A program made the translations under genes and the position numbers. A stretch of DNA of 64,000 nt from Ceratotherium simum simum (Eukaryota; Chordata; Mammalia; Perissodactyla; Rhinocerotidae). Under the pieces are notes generated by a model, which saw nothing but the letters and a program-made list of their open reading frames with translations, did not search any database and had not been told where the DNA came from. Below, in pieces: positions 11,272 to 23,069 of the stretch. Within the stretch, counting starts at the first letter, position 1; every line of letters begins with the position of its first letter. The DNA is taken from the NCBI RefSeq assembly GCF_000283155.1, contig NW_004454166.1:12266181-12330180 (forward strand). The letters run 5' to 3'.

Positions 11272-11490
11272 GTAAGAGCTACCATCACTGAACACTTGTT
11301 TTGTACTCTTTTTCCATCCTCACAATCACCCAGAAGAGTTTTATATGTACAGATGAGGAATTCAAAGCTCAGAGAGGTTAACCAGCTTGGGCAAGTCACA
11401 CAGCTTGTTACTTGACAGAACCAGCATTCACAGCACAGGCTGACTGCAAATCTGTGCTTTCTCTATCATGCTGTGCTGTAATTTCACATT
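11272..11490 (-). mobile_element. MIR SINE, reverse
   Basis: Long MIR copy: 'gagctaccatcactgaacac', 'cctcacaatcacccagaag', 'acagatgaggaattcaaagc', 'cagagaggttaaccagcttg' and 'caagtcacacagcttgtta' in the reverse-complement order. Confidence 0.88.
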
Positions 11491-11524
11491 TAAAAATGAC
11501 CCTTTGTATTCTCTAATGCAATTT

Positions 11525-11705
11525 CTTAAAGATTACTTCCCTTGAGCCCTGTTACAAGTTTATGAGGTGGAGGAATTATTATCCACGTTGTACAAATGAA
11601 GAGCTGAGGCACAAAGAATGTAAGTGTTAATTTAATAATTAGTAACTAAGAACTGGTACCCAGGTTTGCTGACTTCTAATCAAGTGTTCTCTCCACTTCA
11701 ACAGA
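11525..11705 (-). mobile_element. MIR SINE, reverse (second)
   Basis: Second reverse MIR close after the first: 'atgaggtggaggaattattatc', 'acaaatgaagagctgaggc', then 'tggtacccaggtttgctgac'. Two separate insertions, since the full 5'-3' order repeats. Confidence 0.8.
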
Positions 11706-13090
11706 CTAAAAGCCTACTTTGGACTGAGTATCTGTGTCTTCCTCTTCTGATGCTTCATGTTAAAGAGTTATAAAGTTTCCATATTATAGAAATGGATTAT
11801 ATTTCCTTTAATGAAAGATTTTTGTTATTTGAGAAGAGGGCTGGAAAATGAAGAAAACAAAACTTTCAGATTATTCTTCTCATTAAAATAACCATGCTTC
11901 TTTTAAGGTAGCCAGTAAACCTTCCCTGTAACTGAGCTCTATTTATAATAGAGACAAATTTAGTCTTTTGTGGCAAAGGCAGTTGACGAGGAAAATAGGT
12001 CTGGGTAAAATACTTTTTTGTTTTTTCAAAATAGTAGAACTCAGTTTAGAAGCAATAGAAGTTACCAAAGTGATGCCACAAACTAAAATTCTTTAAAAAA
12101 AAAAAAAATAGTGGTAAAGGCACAGGGGTGTTGGGGGAGAGAGCAGTGGTTTAAACAGATTGATTTTTAGTGTCAGAGAATATATTTTCTTTGTCTGCAT
12201 ATGGTTTTACAGGTAAGAAACTTCCACAAATAGCAATGTAAAAAAAGGCAAACTTGAATACTACAAAAATGGAATAAGTTGTTATACTACTCTGGTGAAA
12301 CACAGACTCTTTGGATGCAGTCATGCCAGGAGAGCATCTTATAATTTTCCTTGTAGCGTTTCCACTGAATTCATAGATCCCCCAAGTTGGAAAGAGCCAT
12401 CTATTCTACCCTCATGTACACATGCCGCTTTCTTCTTTCATGACAACCCTCAGACAGCAGATGCTTGCAAGTCCAAATCCAATTTATTCTATAAAAGGAA
12501 CAGACTTTTATTCCCCTCATTTGATATGAAGGCAGGGCTTTGAAATCCCTTCCAGAGAGGGGGCATGTAGTGGGGGTGTGCTGCTACAGGGTTTGGAGGA
12601 TGTGGAGACCAGCAATGCAGAAAGACTAGAAGATGACAATGTCAGGGGTTCCATCAGACTGGGGGCAGCAACCCTGCGCTGGGAAGATGGGTGAGAAAAA
12701 GACAAAACTCCATTTTGGAGGATTCTTACAAGAATGATCACTGAAATAAGGAACTGGTAGACTTGGGACATGTATTCATGGTGAGTCCCGGAATACTGAG
12801 CTACAATTTTTTAAAGCTAGTCTATCCTTCTTCTTCTTCTTCTAGTACCACAGATGCTCTAGGTTAACACTGCAGGAGGAACTCAAGAAGCTCCCGGACT
12901 GCACTGAAGGAGTGGTTGCTGCAATAGGAAACCAGGCAGGTCATTGTACTGCAACAGATTCATGAAGAACCAAAAGGCACTGTCTCCTTAAGTCGGCCTG
13001 ACAAGGACATTGGCTCTGCAGTCAGTGGCAGAGAACAGAACAGAGTTTGTCAGGGAGCAGATGCACCAGAAGAACCCTGATTCTCACAGG
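11706..13090. other. Unassigned stretch; possible CR1-like trace
   Basis: Mostly no recognised element. 12360-12415 ('catagatcccccaagttgga') faintly resembles a reverse L3/CR1 3' end. An A14 run lies near 12094-12108 and a (TTC)5 run near 12828-12843. Confidence 0.4.
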
Positions 13091-13091
13091 T

Positions 13092-13318
13092 GACAACAGG
13101 TAGCACTCATGGAACATATGCCAGGGGCTAGAAATGGTTCCAAGCCCTACACTATAATAACTCATTTAATCCTCATCCTATAAGAAAAGTACTGCTGTCA
13201 TCCCCATTCATCAGACCTGAGGAAACCAAGGCACAAAGAGAGTAAGTAAGAGTAACTTGCTTCATAGCTAGTCACTAGATCACATAGCTAGGAAGTGGCA
13301 GAGCTAGGGTGGGAATCC
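13092..13318 (-). mobile_element. MIR SINE, reverse
   Basis: Near-complete MIR: 'taactcatttaatcctcatc', 'ccccattcatcagacctgagg', 'aggcacaaagagagtaagt', 'gatcacatagctaggaagtg' and 'gcagagctagggtgggaatc'. Confidence 0.92.
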
Positions 13319-13321
13319 GTT

Positions 13322-13793
13322 GTGGTAGGCAGAATAATGATCCCATAAAGATGTCCGTAACCTAATCCCCAGAACCTATGAATATGTTACTTTACGTGGC
13401 AAAAGGGACTTTGCTGATGGGATTAAATTAAGGATCTTGAGATGGGAAGATTATCCTGGATTATCCAAGAGGGACTGGTGTAATCACAAGGGTCCTTATA
13501 AGAGGAAAGCAAGAAGGTCCAAGTCAGTAACAGGAAATGCAATTCTGGAAGCAAGAAGCTGGAGTGATATAAGGAAAGGGCCATAAGCCAAGGAATGCAG
13601 GTGGCCTCTAGAAGCTGAAAAGGCAAGGAAATGGATTCTCCCCTGAAGTCTCCAGAAGGAAAGCAGCCCTGCTGATACCTTAATTTTAGATTCTCACCTC
13701 CAGAACTGTAAAAGAATAAATGTGCATTATTTTAAGCCACTAAGTTTGTGATTAACTTGTTACAGCAGCAATAGGAAACTAATACATCTAGGA
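13322..13793 (+). mobile_element. MaLR-type solo LTR (MLT1-like)
   Basis: About 470 bp. It starts 'tgtggtaggcagaataatga' and contains 'gggactttgctgatgggatt', 'gagatgggaagattatcctg', 'ggtccttataagagga', 'ggcctctagaagctgaaa' and 'cctccagaactgtaaaagaa'. It ends 'ggaaactaatacat'. No internal retroviral sequence flanks it, so it is a solo LTR. The subfamily name is uncertain. Confidence 0.85.
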
Positions 13794-14995
13794 AGCCTGA
13801 CTCCAGAGCTTGTATTCTTAAATATTCAATTAGATCATCTTTCCAGCGTTAGATGTCAATATTCCTAGAAAAGACTCCATAAAAGGAGTTTCACATTGGC
13901 TTCAGAGTTTCCCTTGTTTAGACCCATAGCACTCAGTGTATGTAGGACTTTAATTACTATTTTAGATACACAGACCTGATAGTCAGCTCATGCACACTGG
14001 CATGGCTGTCACCATTGTTAAAGTGTTCAACATTTTCTGTTAGTTGGTTAACAGCCCCCAAGATCCTCCCTCTGTTCTGGACACTTTGGTGTCTCCTCTG
14101 GGAACCACCACCCCCACCCACTGAACCCCTGACCCAGAGCTTCCCACAGTCCAGCCCCTGGAGTGTTAGAGCATGACTAGGAGGACTCCTCCCCAATCCA
14201 GCCCCAACTCTACAGCCTGGGTCCATTCTAATGGTCAGTGGCCACATCGAAGCAGATGTTTAATATTTTTAATGTAACCCCAGAATATATACATGCTGAT
14301 TAATAAGTCAAGATACCCTAGACGCTTCCAAAGAATTTTTGCTTATGACTAGAGTTTCAGAAATTGTTTTATTATCAATGAAAGCAAATTATCACAGAAT
14401 AAAAAGCAACATTTACTGTAACTCCTTTTAGTAAAATGACTTTTATAGAGTGCAACAGTGAAACTCTCAGAAGCCCAGATCTAGGCCTCTAGACTCCATA
14501 CTTGAACCACAATGGCCTCAGCTGAAAAGAAGCCACTCCCAACAAATCATATCAGCAAATACCTCAAAGATTTGACTTTAGCATACGTCCTTTTTTCAAG
14601 TAAAACTATGTAGGCGTCACACCCCTTACCCTGTCCTCTTAACTAGGACAAGGGAACTTGAGAATCAGATAAGTACACTGTGTATAAAGTATTATGAAAT
14701 GTCATTGCTTTTTGTCTGACATCTCAGGCTTCATTGAAAAGGAATTTTACTGTCTGTTGATGCCTCATATTCTTAGTTTCCTCTGAATAATATAATTGGG
14801 TGAATCAGTGTTTTCCTCAGAAGACGAATGCTGGGTTATGGCCTAAAACTCTGCTCTACTGACACTCCTACCCTGTGGAAAGAATCCTTTAAGGAAAACT
14901 ATTAAGGAAACACGTCAATATCCTTTACTCTCCTAAAGATGTATCATGGTGTGCTGGGCACACCGGGCCTTCATGGGTGCTGCCTCGTCAAACGA
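13794..14995. other. Unassigned non-repeat stretch
   Basis: About 1.2 kb with no recognised element. 14040-14230 is locally GC-rich with a 96-codon minus-strand open frame lacking motifs. Confidence 0.45.
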
Positions 14996-14999
14996 ATGG

Positions 15000-15190
15000 A
15001 ACACCAGACTTTGGAGTCATATCAACTTCAGGCCATCCCTTGTTCCACCACTACCAACCATGTGACCTTCGCAAGTAAGCCGACCTCTGAAATCTGTCAC
15101 TAGAAGATGAGGATAAGCATTCCTTCCTTGCACCCTGGCTGTGAGAACTAAATGAGATAATGTACTAAAGTGCCTACCATAATAGCAGCG
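15000..15190 (+). mobile_element. MIR SINE
   Basis: 'ccagactttggagtcatatc', 'ccaccactaccaaccatgtg', 'gaagatgaggataagcatt', 'gagaactaaatgagataatg' and 'aaagtgcctaccataatag' give the MIR order. Confidence 0.85.
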
Positions 15191-15194
15191 ACCT

Positions 15195-16465
15195 ACAGCC
15201 CACAGATCCCTACTAGTTCACTTCCCATCTTCCTCGTGTTAGACACAAGTGACAGGCCAGGCTTCTTGCCCAGTATTTTCCAGATTGCTAAACAATGTGC
15301 TGAAATAATAAAATATTAAGCATGACTCTCCTTGATAACTAAATGTGCTTTGCTTCATTATACCAAGCAGCAAGCAAAAGGAGCAAAAGCCATGCATGTG
15401 CTACAGGACTTTAAAAAATGTTTCGTGAAGCCAAAGCTAAGCACAAGTATTTTCTGCCTCTAAGAAAATGAGAACTATACAAATGGAAAACTCGAGGTGG
15501 AGATGGAGTCGAGTATAAGTAAAAACTCCCTTAAGCCCCATCCAACAGCAATTCTGAAGGTAGAGACTGCCATCTTTTTTATCCCCCAGTTATCAACACT
15601 CTTGCTTCTCCATCAAGCTTTTTAAAAATTTTTCTATAAGTTTGAGAAAATGAAGTAGGTGGCCCAAAGTTGCCACGTTTGCCACTTCTAAGCCAGCTAT
15701 TTAGAAGATTGATCACAGATTCTGGCCCTTCCTTCCTTCTTTTTTCCTTTTTCCAGGCATAGTGCAGGGATAAGATGAAAGAGCAGCCGCTCTGCAAAAA
15801 GATGGGGAACTCAAACCCAGCCATAACCCCCAAAATAGACATGGAGATACAGAGAACGCATTTTTCTACCCAATAGCCCAGGGGAGAACCTCGTCAATTA
15901 AAAACACTTTTGATACGAAGCCAGACTGCCCAAGATGATTGTCTAAAAATATACGAAAATCTAGGAAAAACAAGCTCTCCATCCTGGAGGGAATGTCAAC
16001 GGAAAATAGTTGCTAGGCTTCCAGTTACCAGTAATAAAAGAAAAATAGGCTCCCCATTATGAGCCCAGAGCTGGAGGGGTCGTTAGCTGGTTCTAAGCCA
16101 GCCTCAGGATTTTCTGAGTGCGTTACAAATTACAGGAAAAAAAATGTGGACTTTTCACTCTAACCATGTTTTCTGAGTCCAGACAATTTATTATTAGATT
16201 TACATCCCAGTGGGCTAGAGTTGAAAAAGACGCCTCCATGTATGGATAATGTTTATAAGCTTTTAAAGCACATACACTCTTATATTGAACAGCAATTATA
16301 CAATGCATATAGACTTTAAATGAAAGAATTTAAAAAGTACAAATAAAAAATATAAGCAAAAACAAATGAGGTACTAAATCTTTTGTTCATCAAACATTAA
16401 TAATATGCCTAAATATTTATATTCTTGTCAAAGGTTTCTCCCCTTTTATATCTAGTTAGTTGTAT
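15195..16465. other. Unassigned stretch with possible conserved non-coding sequence
   Basis: No recognised element over about 1.27 kb. 15540-16150 retains several CpGs and contains a strong polypyrimidine tract ending CCAG at 15754-15757. All three frames after that point meet a stop within 20 bp, so it does not define a coding exon. Confidence 0.45.
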
Positions 16466-16467
16466 AT

Positions 16468-16590
16468 TACCTTTGTCTTCTCGCTGACTGTGAAGTCTTT
16501 GAAGGCAGGGTCACATATTATTCATCTTTGAATCTTGGTCCTAAGATAGTGTCTAACATACAGGCAATATTCAATCAATGTTTGATGAAG
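16468..16590 (+). mobile_element. L2 LINE tail
   Basis: 'ctgactgtgaagtctttgaa', 'ggcagggtcacatattattc' and 'aatattcaatcaatgtttga' match an L2 terminus. Confidence 0.7.
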
Positions 16591-17003
16591 GAATTTCTCT
16601 TTTGTGAGCTGCAGGTGAAGGCATTTTCCATTATGTTTTTCATGGACTCATATAAATATCTATGCAATAAATTCCTCTTAGAGTTTAATGCTAGGAAAAA
16701 AAATGTCTCCCATGATGTTCTCTCTCTCTTTATATAATAGTAAGAGCAATATAGCACATTATGTTTTCCTTGTTTACTTGGATCCAGGAAGCTCAAAGGC
16801 AAGTTTTAAGCTCAACTAGTCACTCTCCTTAGCCTAATATTTCTGAACAACGCTTTCTCTCCTTCCTTTCTCTTTTACCTGGCTCCTTGTCTTTTATCCT
16901 TGTTTTACATAAACTTTATTTTAAGCTGCCTCAAATTGCTGTTGGAAGAAAATAGAAAGCAAATAGTGAATTTAAAAATAATAAATGAATAAAGAACTAA
17001 GAA
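16591..17003. other. Unassigned stretch
   Basis: No recognised element. Opposite-strand open frames overlap at 16528-16802 and look spurious. Confidence 0.45.
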
Positions 17004-17014
17004 AAGAATTTAGT

Positions 17015-17316
17015 GGGCCGGCCCCGTGGCTTAGCGGTTAAGTGCGTGCACTCTGCTACTGGCGGCCCGGGTTCGGATCCCGGGCGCGCACCGACGCCCC
17101 GCTTCTCCAGCCATGCTGAGGCCGCATCCCACATACAGCAACTAGAAGGATGTGCATCTATGACATACAACTATCTACTGGGGCTTTGGAGAAAAAAAAG
17201 AAGGAGGATTGACAATAGATGTTAGCTCAGAGCTGGTCTTCCTCAGCAAGAAGAGGAGGATTAGCATGGATGTTAGCTCAGGGCTGATCTTCCTCACAAA
17301 AAAAAAAAAAAAAAAG
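17015..17316 (+). mobile_element. ERE SINE, long type with two tail modules
   Basis: Full-length ERE. The head GGGCCGGCCCCGTGGCTTAG carries an A-box-like TGGCTTAGCGG at 17027-17037 and a B-box-like GGTTCGGATCC at 17070-17080. The 'caactagaaggatgtgc' body is followed by two copies of the 'gatgttagctcag' module and an A18 tail. Imperfect target duplication: AAGAATTTAG at 17004-17013 and AAGAAGTTAG at 17317-17326. Confidence 0.97.
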
Positions 17317-17474
17317 AAGAAGTTAGCATACTTCTTCCCAACAGTCACTTATAGGTGCTGCAGAAATACCCTCAAGATGCTGTAATGTTATATCCAGGAT
17401 TGTTTAATGTGTTTCAATAGAAATGAGCAGATCAAACACAGCGTGATATCAAGAAAAGACTATTAGACTGGGAG

Positions 17475-17582
17475 ACCGGCATCTCAGGTTAAAGTTCAAC
17501 CTCTGCCCCTGACTAGCTGTGTGACCTTGAACAACACACTTAAATTCATGAGCATCAGTTTCCTCATCTCATAAATAGAGTG
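17475..17582 (+). mobile_element. MIR SINE, 5' part
   Basis: 'ggcatctcaggttaaagttc', 'tgactagctgtgtgaccttg' and 'cagtttcctcatctcataaa' form the first half of a MIR. Its second half appears at 17963 after an L2 insertion. Confidence 0.82.
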
Positions 17583-17585
17583 CAT

Positions 17586-17960
17586 TCATTCTTTCAATAA
17601 ACATTTACTGAGTCCTTATTATGTGACAAGGATAGTGTCAAGTAAATAAGACAAGATCCATTCAATCAAGTTAGTGTACAGTCTAATAAGATAGAATAGC
17701 AAACACATGGTTACAGTAAAATGTAATCATTGCTACACTACATAGGGTACAGAAGAAGTACAGAAGGGAACATCTAAATCAGACTGGAGGATTCCAAATG
17801 TGAAAAGAGGCGGGAGTTGCACTGATTTTTAAAGTTGATCAGGAATTAACTAGAAAAACAGGACAGAGGAGGGGGAAAAGAGCATTCCAGGACTCAGGAA
17901 GAGCATGTGTGAAATCACAAAGACACGAAACAGCATGACAGGAGTGGACAACTACAAATT
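17586..17960 (-). mobile_element. L2 LINE, reverse, inside a MIR
   Basis: 'cattctttcaataaacattt', 'actgagtccttattatgtga', 'gagcattccaggactcagga' and 'agagcatgtgtgaaatcaca' match the reverse complement of an L2 3' end. It separates the two halves of the surrounding MIR. Confidence 0.85.
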
Positions 17961-17962
17961 GT

Positions 17963-18100
17963 TGGAAAATAATAAAATATGCGTCCCGGCTACCTCCCCG
18001 GGTGGTTTCAAGGATCAGTTGAGTGGATGTACACATTCAAAGTACTTTGTAAACTGTAAAGCACCATACACATGTTCAAATGCTAAAGATTATTATTAGA
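17963..18100 (+). mobile_element. MIR SINE, 3' part
   Basis: Continues the MIR left at 17582: 'aataataaaatatgcgtccc', 'gtttcaaggatcagttgagt', 'acaaagtact'-like 'caaagtactttgtaaactgt', ending 'gctaaagattattatta'. Confidence 0.75.
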
Positions 18101-19085
18101 CACTCATTTTTTCTCCCTCCAAATTGGAAACATTTGCTGAAGTAAACATTGCTGATGCATTAGCTGTCAAGATGGTGTATTATATTTGGAAAACATTTGC
18201 CAATGCCTGTTCAGTTTTTAAATTCCCAGTCACATGTGTTTTTTGTTTGAGAAAATATATCAAGTAATAATGGATTTATTGTTAATTGTGCAACATTGGA
18301 GCTTCAAGGTTTAAGTAATCTCTCTTCCATGTTGACTTTTATTTCATGTTGACTGTGGAGTTTGCAGTCATTTATTTATTAATGAAAACCGATAAGTCAA
18401 CGCTATTACCACCTTGTAGTGATCAAATTTTGTTACCAGAGGAAATTTAGGATTCTTCACATGGACAAGTGTGCCAGTAAAAACAAATTCCTTCTGAGAA
18501 AAAGAAGAAAAGAAGTGCAGTTACCTCCACTGAAAACAGTTTCCCAAAGAGGTCCAATGGAGCTCAGATCCAAACACTCATCTCCCTATTCAACACTTCA
18601 AGAACCAAACACTTCCTTCTTAGGGACATTTTTCCATGGTTAGAGAAATCAACACAAAGCATTTTGAGGAGAAAAATTAGGATGGATAACTCATGTTCAA
18701 AATTCTTGACATTCGTATGCTATCAGTCATTGGAGGGTTTGAATCACTGTGTCTAAAAAATGCATTCCTTTTTCCCCTCCTTCCTGTAAGAGGAAGATCT
18801 GAAGAAGAAAAGGATAATAGGCTTTTTTTTCATGTTGCCAGCAAGTTTTCCGGGCTTTACCTTTTCATACTTAAACTCTCAGGAAATAATCACATCCTGC
18901 CCCCCCTCCTCCTTGCAAGAAAGAAATGTTTCAGGTGTTGGAAGGTCTGCGTTGGTGGTGAAATCTTATATTGAGTCATGATTAATTAAGCCACTCGTTA
19001 GCAATTTTGGTCATTGGGATCCAATACATCACATTGACGATCTAAATGATACATTCATTTATTTCCTTTTGTGTAGAGGAAAACC
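18101..19085. other. Unassigned non-repeat stretch
   Basis: About 1 kb with no recognised element. Contains short open frames (74 and 93 codons) without motifs. Confidence 0.45.
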
Positions 19086-19087
19086 AA

Positions 19088-19260
19088 ATCATAGCTCATC
19101 AAAGCTGGACAGGACCTGAAAGGTTATTCTGTACAACATCTCATTTTATGGATGAAAAAACCTGAGGAAAGTTAACTTATTTGTTTAAGGTCAGGCAGTG
19201 AAAAAATGGCACAGTTGGGATTAGAAGCTGACGCTTTTGTCTGCCAGGGTGGTATCTCTG
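19088..19260 (-). mobile_element. MIR or CR1-like SINE/LINE relic, reverse
   Basis: 'caaagctggacaggacctga' resembles a reverse L3/CR1 3' end. 'cattttatggatgaaaaaacc', 'taaggtcaggcagtgaaaaa' and 'ggcacagttgggattagaag' resemble a reverse MIR. The two are hard to separate by eye. Confidence 0.6.
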
Positions 19261-19264
19261 GACA

Positions 19265-22200
19265 CAAGGCCAACATCCAGAGAAAAGACTTGGGAATTGC
19301 AGTTGCTTGGGGTGAGTGGCTTCATGCAAAGGGTCCAACAGCTGCCCCTCCAATTTCACCACTTGAAGGGGCTGTCAGTTCCCTTCTTCCAAGGACTAGC
19401 TTGAGAGCACCAGGGCTCCAAAGGTCCCTTTGCAGACAAAAGAGCTGGTCCGCAATGCGCTAGAAGCACATAGCCCCTGCCAGGTGATTTGAGTGGCATC
19501 AGAGCTGTGGCAGGGCTCCTAGTTGAAGCAGTAAACCCCGCTGTGCCTTTACAAGAGTGGTGGCTGAAACCCCAGACAAACTGACTTGCTTTAGAGGAAA
19601 GCTGGGAAAAAAATGTTTTGTTGTAGAATTCCTGTTAGTCCAGTCAGCTCCCATTCTCTTGTGAAACCGGATTTGTAGGCACATGCACTGGCCAATGAGT
19701 CAGCCCTGAAAAAGTCATTCATAATTTATGTATAAACAAGAATAGCTTTTGTTTCAGAGAATTTGGGAGGTTTTTGTAGCCTGCTTTCTTCCACTACCAT
19801 TTCTGAAGAACTGTTCCTGTCTCAAGGCGGTTCCTATAGGCCTACAAATACTTTGATGTTCAGACATCTGGAACTTATATTTGGTGTTGACTAATGAGTA
19901 TTATTATTTTATTATGTATTTATATATGATCTGAAAGAAATTTGAGGTTATATGCCACATAACTCTGTATACACACTGAACAATGACAAATTTTTTTACC
20001 CATTACACTTATGATTTATTACTTGGGCAGAATAAGTTCTGAGTCATTCAGTTGACATATAATTGTGTTCTGGAAGATAGTAATGGGATAGAGAGAATGT
20101 AAAATTGCCCTTAACATATATTGCTAAAATAATTTGTAAGTGGACAAAATGGACTCCAGAGATATTACTTCTCTCATTTTAAAAATATCAAAGGATAGCC
20201 AATATGGCAACAAACTCCAGTGTTCCTTTTGAATGAGTAAAGAGGAGCCATGGTCTTAGAAATACATGTGGGTATGTTTGAAAGGTCAATAAACAATGCA
20301 TAATGGATCTGACTTCAAAGAATGCCTATTGGAGAATCAGACCTATTTTAAAATCAAATGCTCAATATCCAGTTTGCCTTGGTACCAATAAGCCACAGGT
20401 AAACACTAAGATCAAAGGGAAAGGTAGGAGTGAGGAGAGGCGTGTGATAACATTACTTTCTCCACAAAGCATTTCCCCCAAGGGACACTGGGGACGGCAC
20501 CTTGTAACAGCCTCTGTTGTATATTCAGGAATTTATTTTAGAGGAGTGTCAGAAGTATTTCGGTCTATAAGAATTGCAGCTCAAAGGTAATTAAACAAGA
20601 GGCACACTGAAGGTGGCATGTACTTGGGGAAGAGGATACTAAGCTGAAAAAGGATAAATGGCGCCTTTATAGGCTATGCTGATCCATGCTTGCTTGCTTT
20701 CTTCTCCCTCCCACGAGCGATATCAGTGTAAACTGGTTTGGCCCATCAGCAGGCTGTTTGGCCCTTTGTGGAAGAATGAGCCCTCTGTGCACACAGGCAG
20801 AGCAGTTGCCAACAAAGGCCCATTGGAGTGTTTAAAAGCTCCAATTTGCTGCTGAATCAAAGCATTTCTAGAGGCTGAAGCTGTGAACAGGATATGCCAT
20901 CGACAGTGAGAGGAACTCTTTTGCAGCTCCCCTAGGGAATCCTTAAAATTGTCTTATCTGCTTTGCTGACCATCCCCAATTTCCATGCCCACAGTGAGGG
21001 CAGTATTCATTTAAAGTCATTATCCAGAGTTCTGTTAAATCATAGTGAACTGCATTTTGGGGCCTCTGACCAGGAACTAGCTGACTCCACAGCACGGAAT
21101 AAATCAAAAAAGACCCAGTGATCCCACAACAGAAAGAAGGAGTTCTGAAAACAAAACAAAATCAAAACTTGGTTTTAAGAATGTCATAAAATGAAGCAAT
21201 ATTTCCAGTCTATACACACACACACACACACACACCTTTTAACGACTTTATTTTATTGTCCATGATAAACAGATTAGAATGTTGCTCAGGAACATAAACT
21301 TAAGAAGAAATGTTAGCCTCACTTTGAATAGATGCAAAAACCTGAGAGGAAGGGATAAGACTTTTAGGTTGTGTTTAGATTGCATGAAAATTATCTGTTC
21401 TATATATTTAAAAATGTGTCACAATATTTTCCTTTGACTGTCTTCCAAGGAATGTGTTTCTTGTCTAAAGGATTATGTGAGGGTTGGTTGATTAGAAGTA
21501 AACAAGAACTAGATACACTAAAAGTAAACAGAGCAACAGATGAGTAGCGTGAACCAGCCTCATTATAAATGACGGAAAATAGATGTCAGCCTCTAGCACT
21601 TCCCAAAAATGTTCTCTTTCTGAACAGTTATTTCTACCCTAGTGCCTAAGCTAGTACCTGCTAAGTAGGTCAATATATCAGCTAATCTTCCCCATCACAT
21701 ATCCCACTTTATTACAGTCTGCTGGGACTTGAAATTAGGCCATGCTTTCAACTTGGATTGATAAATTTGGGTTTCTGATGAAATTATAACTAAGTTCCAA
21801 TCCCCTCATTCCAGGGCACCTGTGTAGCTCCATATTGTAACTCTCAGCATCCATCAATCTAGGTTAGTTCCATCCTAAGGATTATGCTTTCTTTTCCTAT
21901 ATTCTATCTGTGATCATATCATTTGAGCTGTTGGAGATAGAGTTGCCCAATGCTAGGTCTCACTCCATCTAGTGAGACACTAGGATCCTGCATGATTTTG
22001 CTCAGGCCATCTTCATGGGACTGTATCCCAGTCCAGTTTCTCCAGACTTTGAGGAGCTGCTGTTTTGCTGCTCCCCAACCTCATTCCTAAATGGTGGTCA
22101 CTGCCTGAATTCCCAGACTCTGGATGACTCAGATGAGATGCTCCAGTATCAGCTGCTTCCAGAAATATCTATGGGATGCTGTTCCACAAAGGTGCTCTTA

Positions 22201-22610
22201 CGGGGCTGCTCACTGACCTCTCTCTAACGCCAGTCATGCACCTGGGTCTACCTTCAGCCACGAGGAGTGCCTTTGCCCAGTCCTGGCGCCTTTCCCCTCT
22301 CCGTTGCCCAATGTTACCAAGCTTGACCCAGAACTCATCAGGTTTGAGCCATCCTGAGCTATGAGGGTGAGTTATCAATGATGAGAGAAACAAGGCTTCC
22401 TTACAATTATTTTCACTGCCCTTATTTCATTGCCAGTAACAATGATGATCACCATGTCAGTCAATCATAAACCCTTCAAAAGGTAATTTTCACTTTCAAT
22501 GAGGAGAGGAAGGATTTTTATATGACAACCCACTTTGAGAATCTATTTCAAACAAAAGAAGAATTGTAGAGGAAAAAATGGACAAATTGACCCAGAGTAG
22601 TGAGAAGATG
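19265..22610. other. Long stretch without recognised elements
   Basis: About 3.3 kb, the longest such stretch, apart from a CA microsatellite. 20690-20900 is an even-composition, non-repetitive segment that could be conserved non-coding DNA. Open frames reach only 95 codons and lack motifs. Confidence 0.45.
21214..21236 (+). repeat. (CA)n microsatellite
   Basis: Eleven to twelve CA units; a candidate length-polymorphic marker. Confidence 0.95.
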
Positions 22611-22611
22611 C

Positions 22612-22740
22612 ATTCATTTACCCATTCAGTAAATATCTACTGAATGCCTACTATGTGCCAGTCCTAGGTGCTGGAGACATAGAAATAAACAAAACAGATT
22701 AAAACGCTTGCTCTCACGGAGCTCACATTCAGAAAACCAC
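22612..22740 (-). mobile_element. L2 LINE tail, reverse
   Basis: 'cattcagtaaatatctactg', 'aatgcctactatgtgccagt', 'cctaggtgctggagacatag' and 'tctcacggagctcacattca' give a clear reverse L2 terminus. Confidence 0.85.
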
Positions 22741-22944
22741 TAGCGCTATGATCCTGAGTATTTTATCTTTCTGAGCTATGTTTTCCCTGTCCACAAAGTA
22801 AAAACGTTGGTGTAAAGGGGAAGAAGTTTCTTTCAACTTTAACACTCTGTGCTTTTCTAAAAATGCAAGGTGAATATATCATGCCAACATAAAAATACCT
22901 TCCTGAATGGATGTCAAGGAAAAATGGTAAATAAAATTCAATTT

Positions 22945-23050
22945 AACCCCAATAATATTCACTGAGCACCTACTAGGCACCAGTAGGAGTTAGAAATACA
23001 AAGATGAGTGAATTACACCCTCATTATCCCTTAGCGCCTCAATATCTAGT
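22945..23050 (-). mobile_element. L2/MIR-like fragment, reverse
   Basis: 'aatattcactgagcacctac' and 'taggcaccagtaggagttag' match the reverse terminus shared by L2 and MIR3-like elements. Confidence 0.6.
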
Positions 23051-23069
23051 ACGGAAGGCAGGTGTATGA

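Noticed and set aside
15728..15760. Strong polypyrimidine tract ending CCAG, like a splice acceptor
   Set aside because: All three frames stop within 20 bp after it and no matching donor is evident. A non-coding exon cannot be excluded but is unsupported.
17015..17090. tRNA-Ser-like sequence with A and B boxes
   Set aside because: Not a tRNA gene: it is the head of an ERE SINE, repeated in other copies, without a foldable mature tRNA end.
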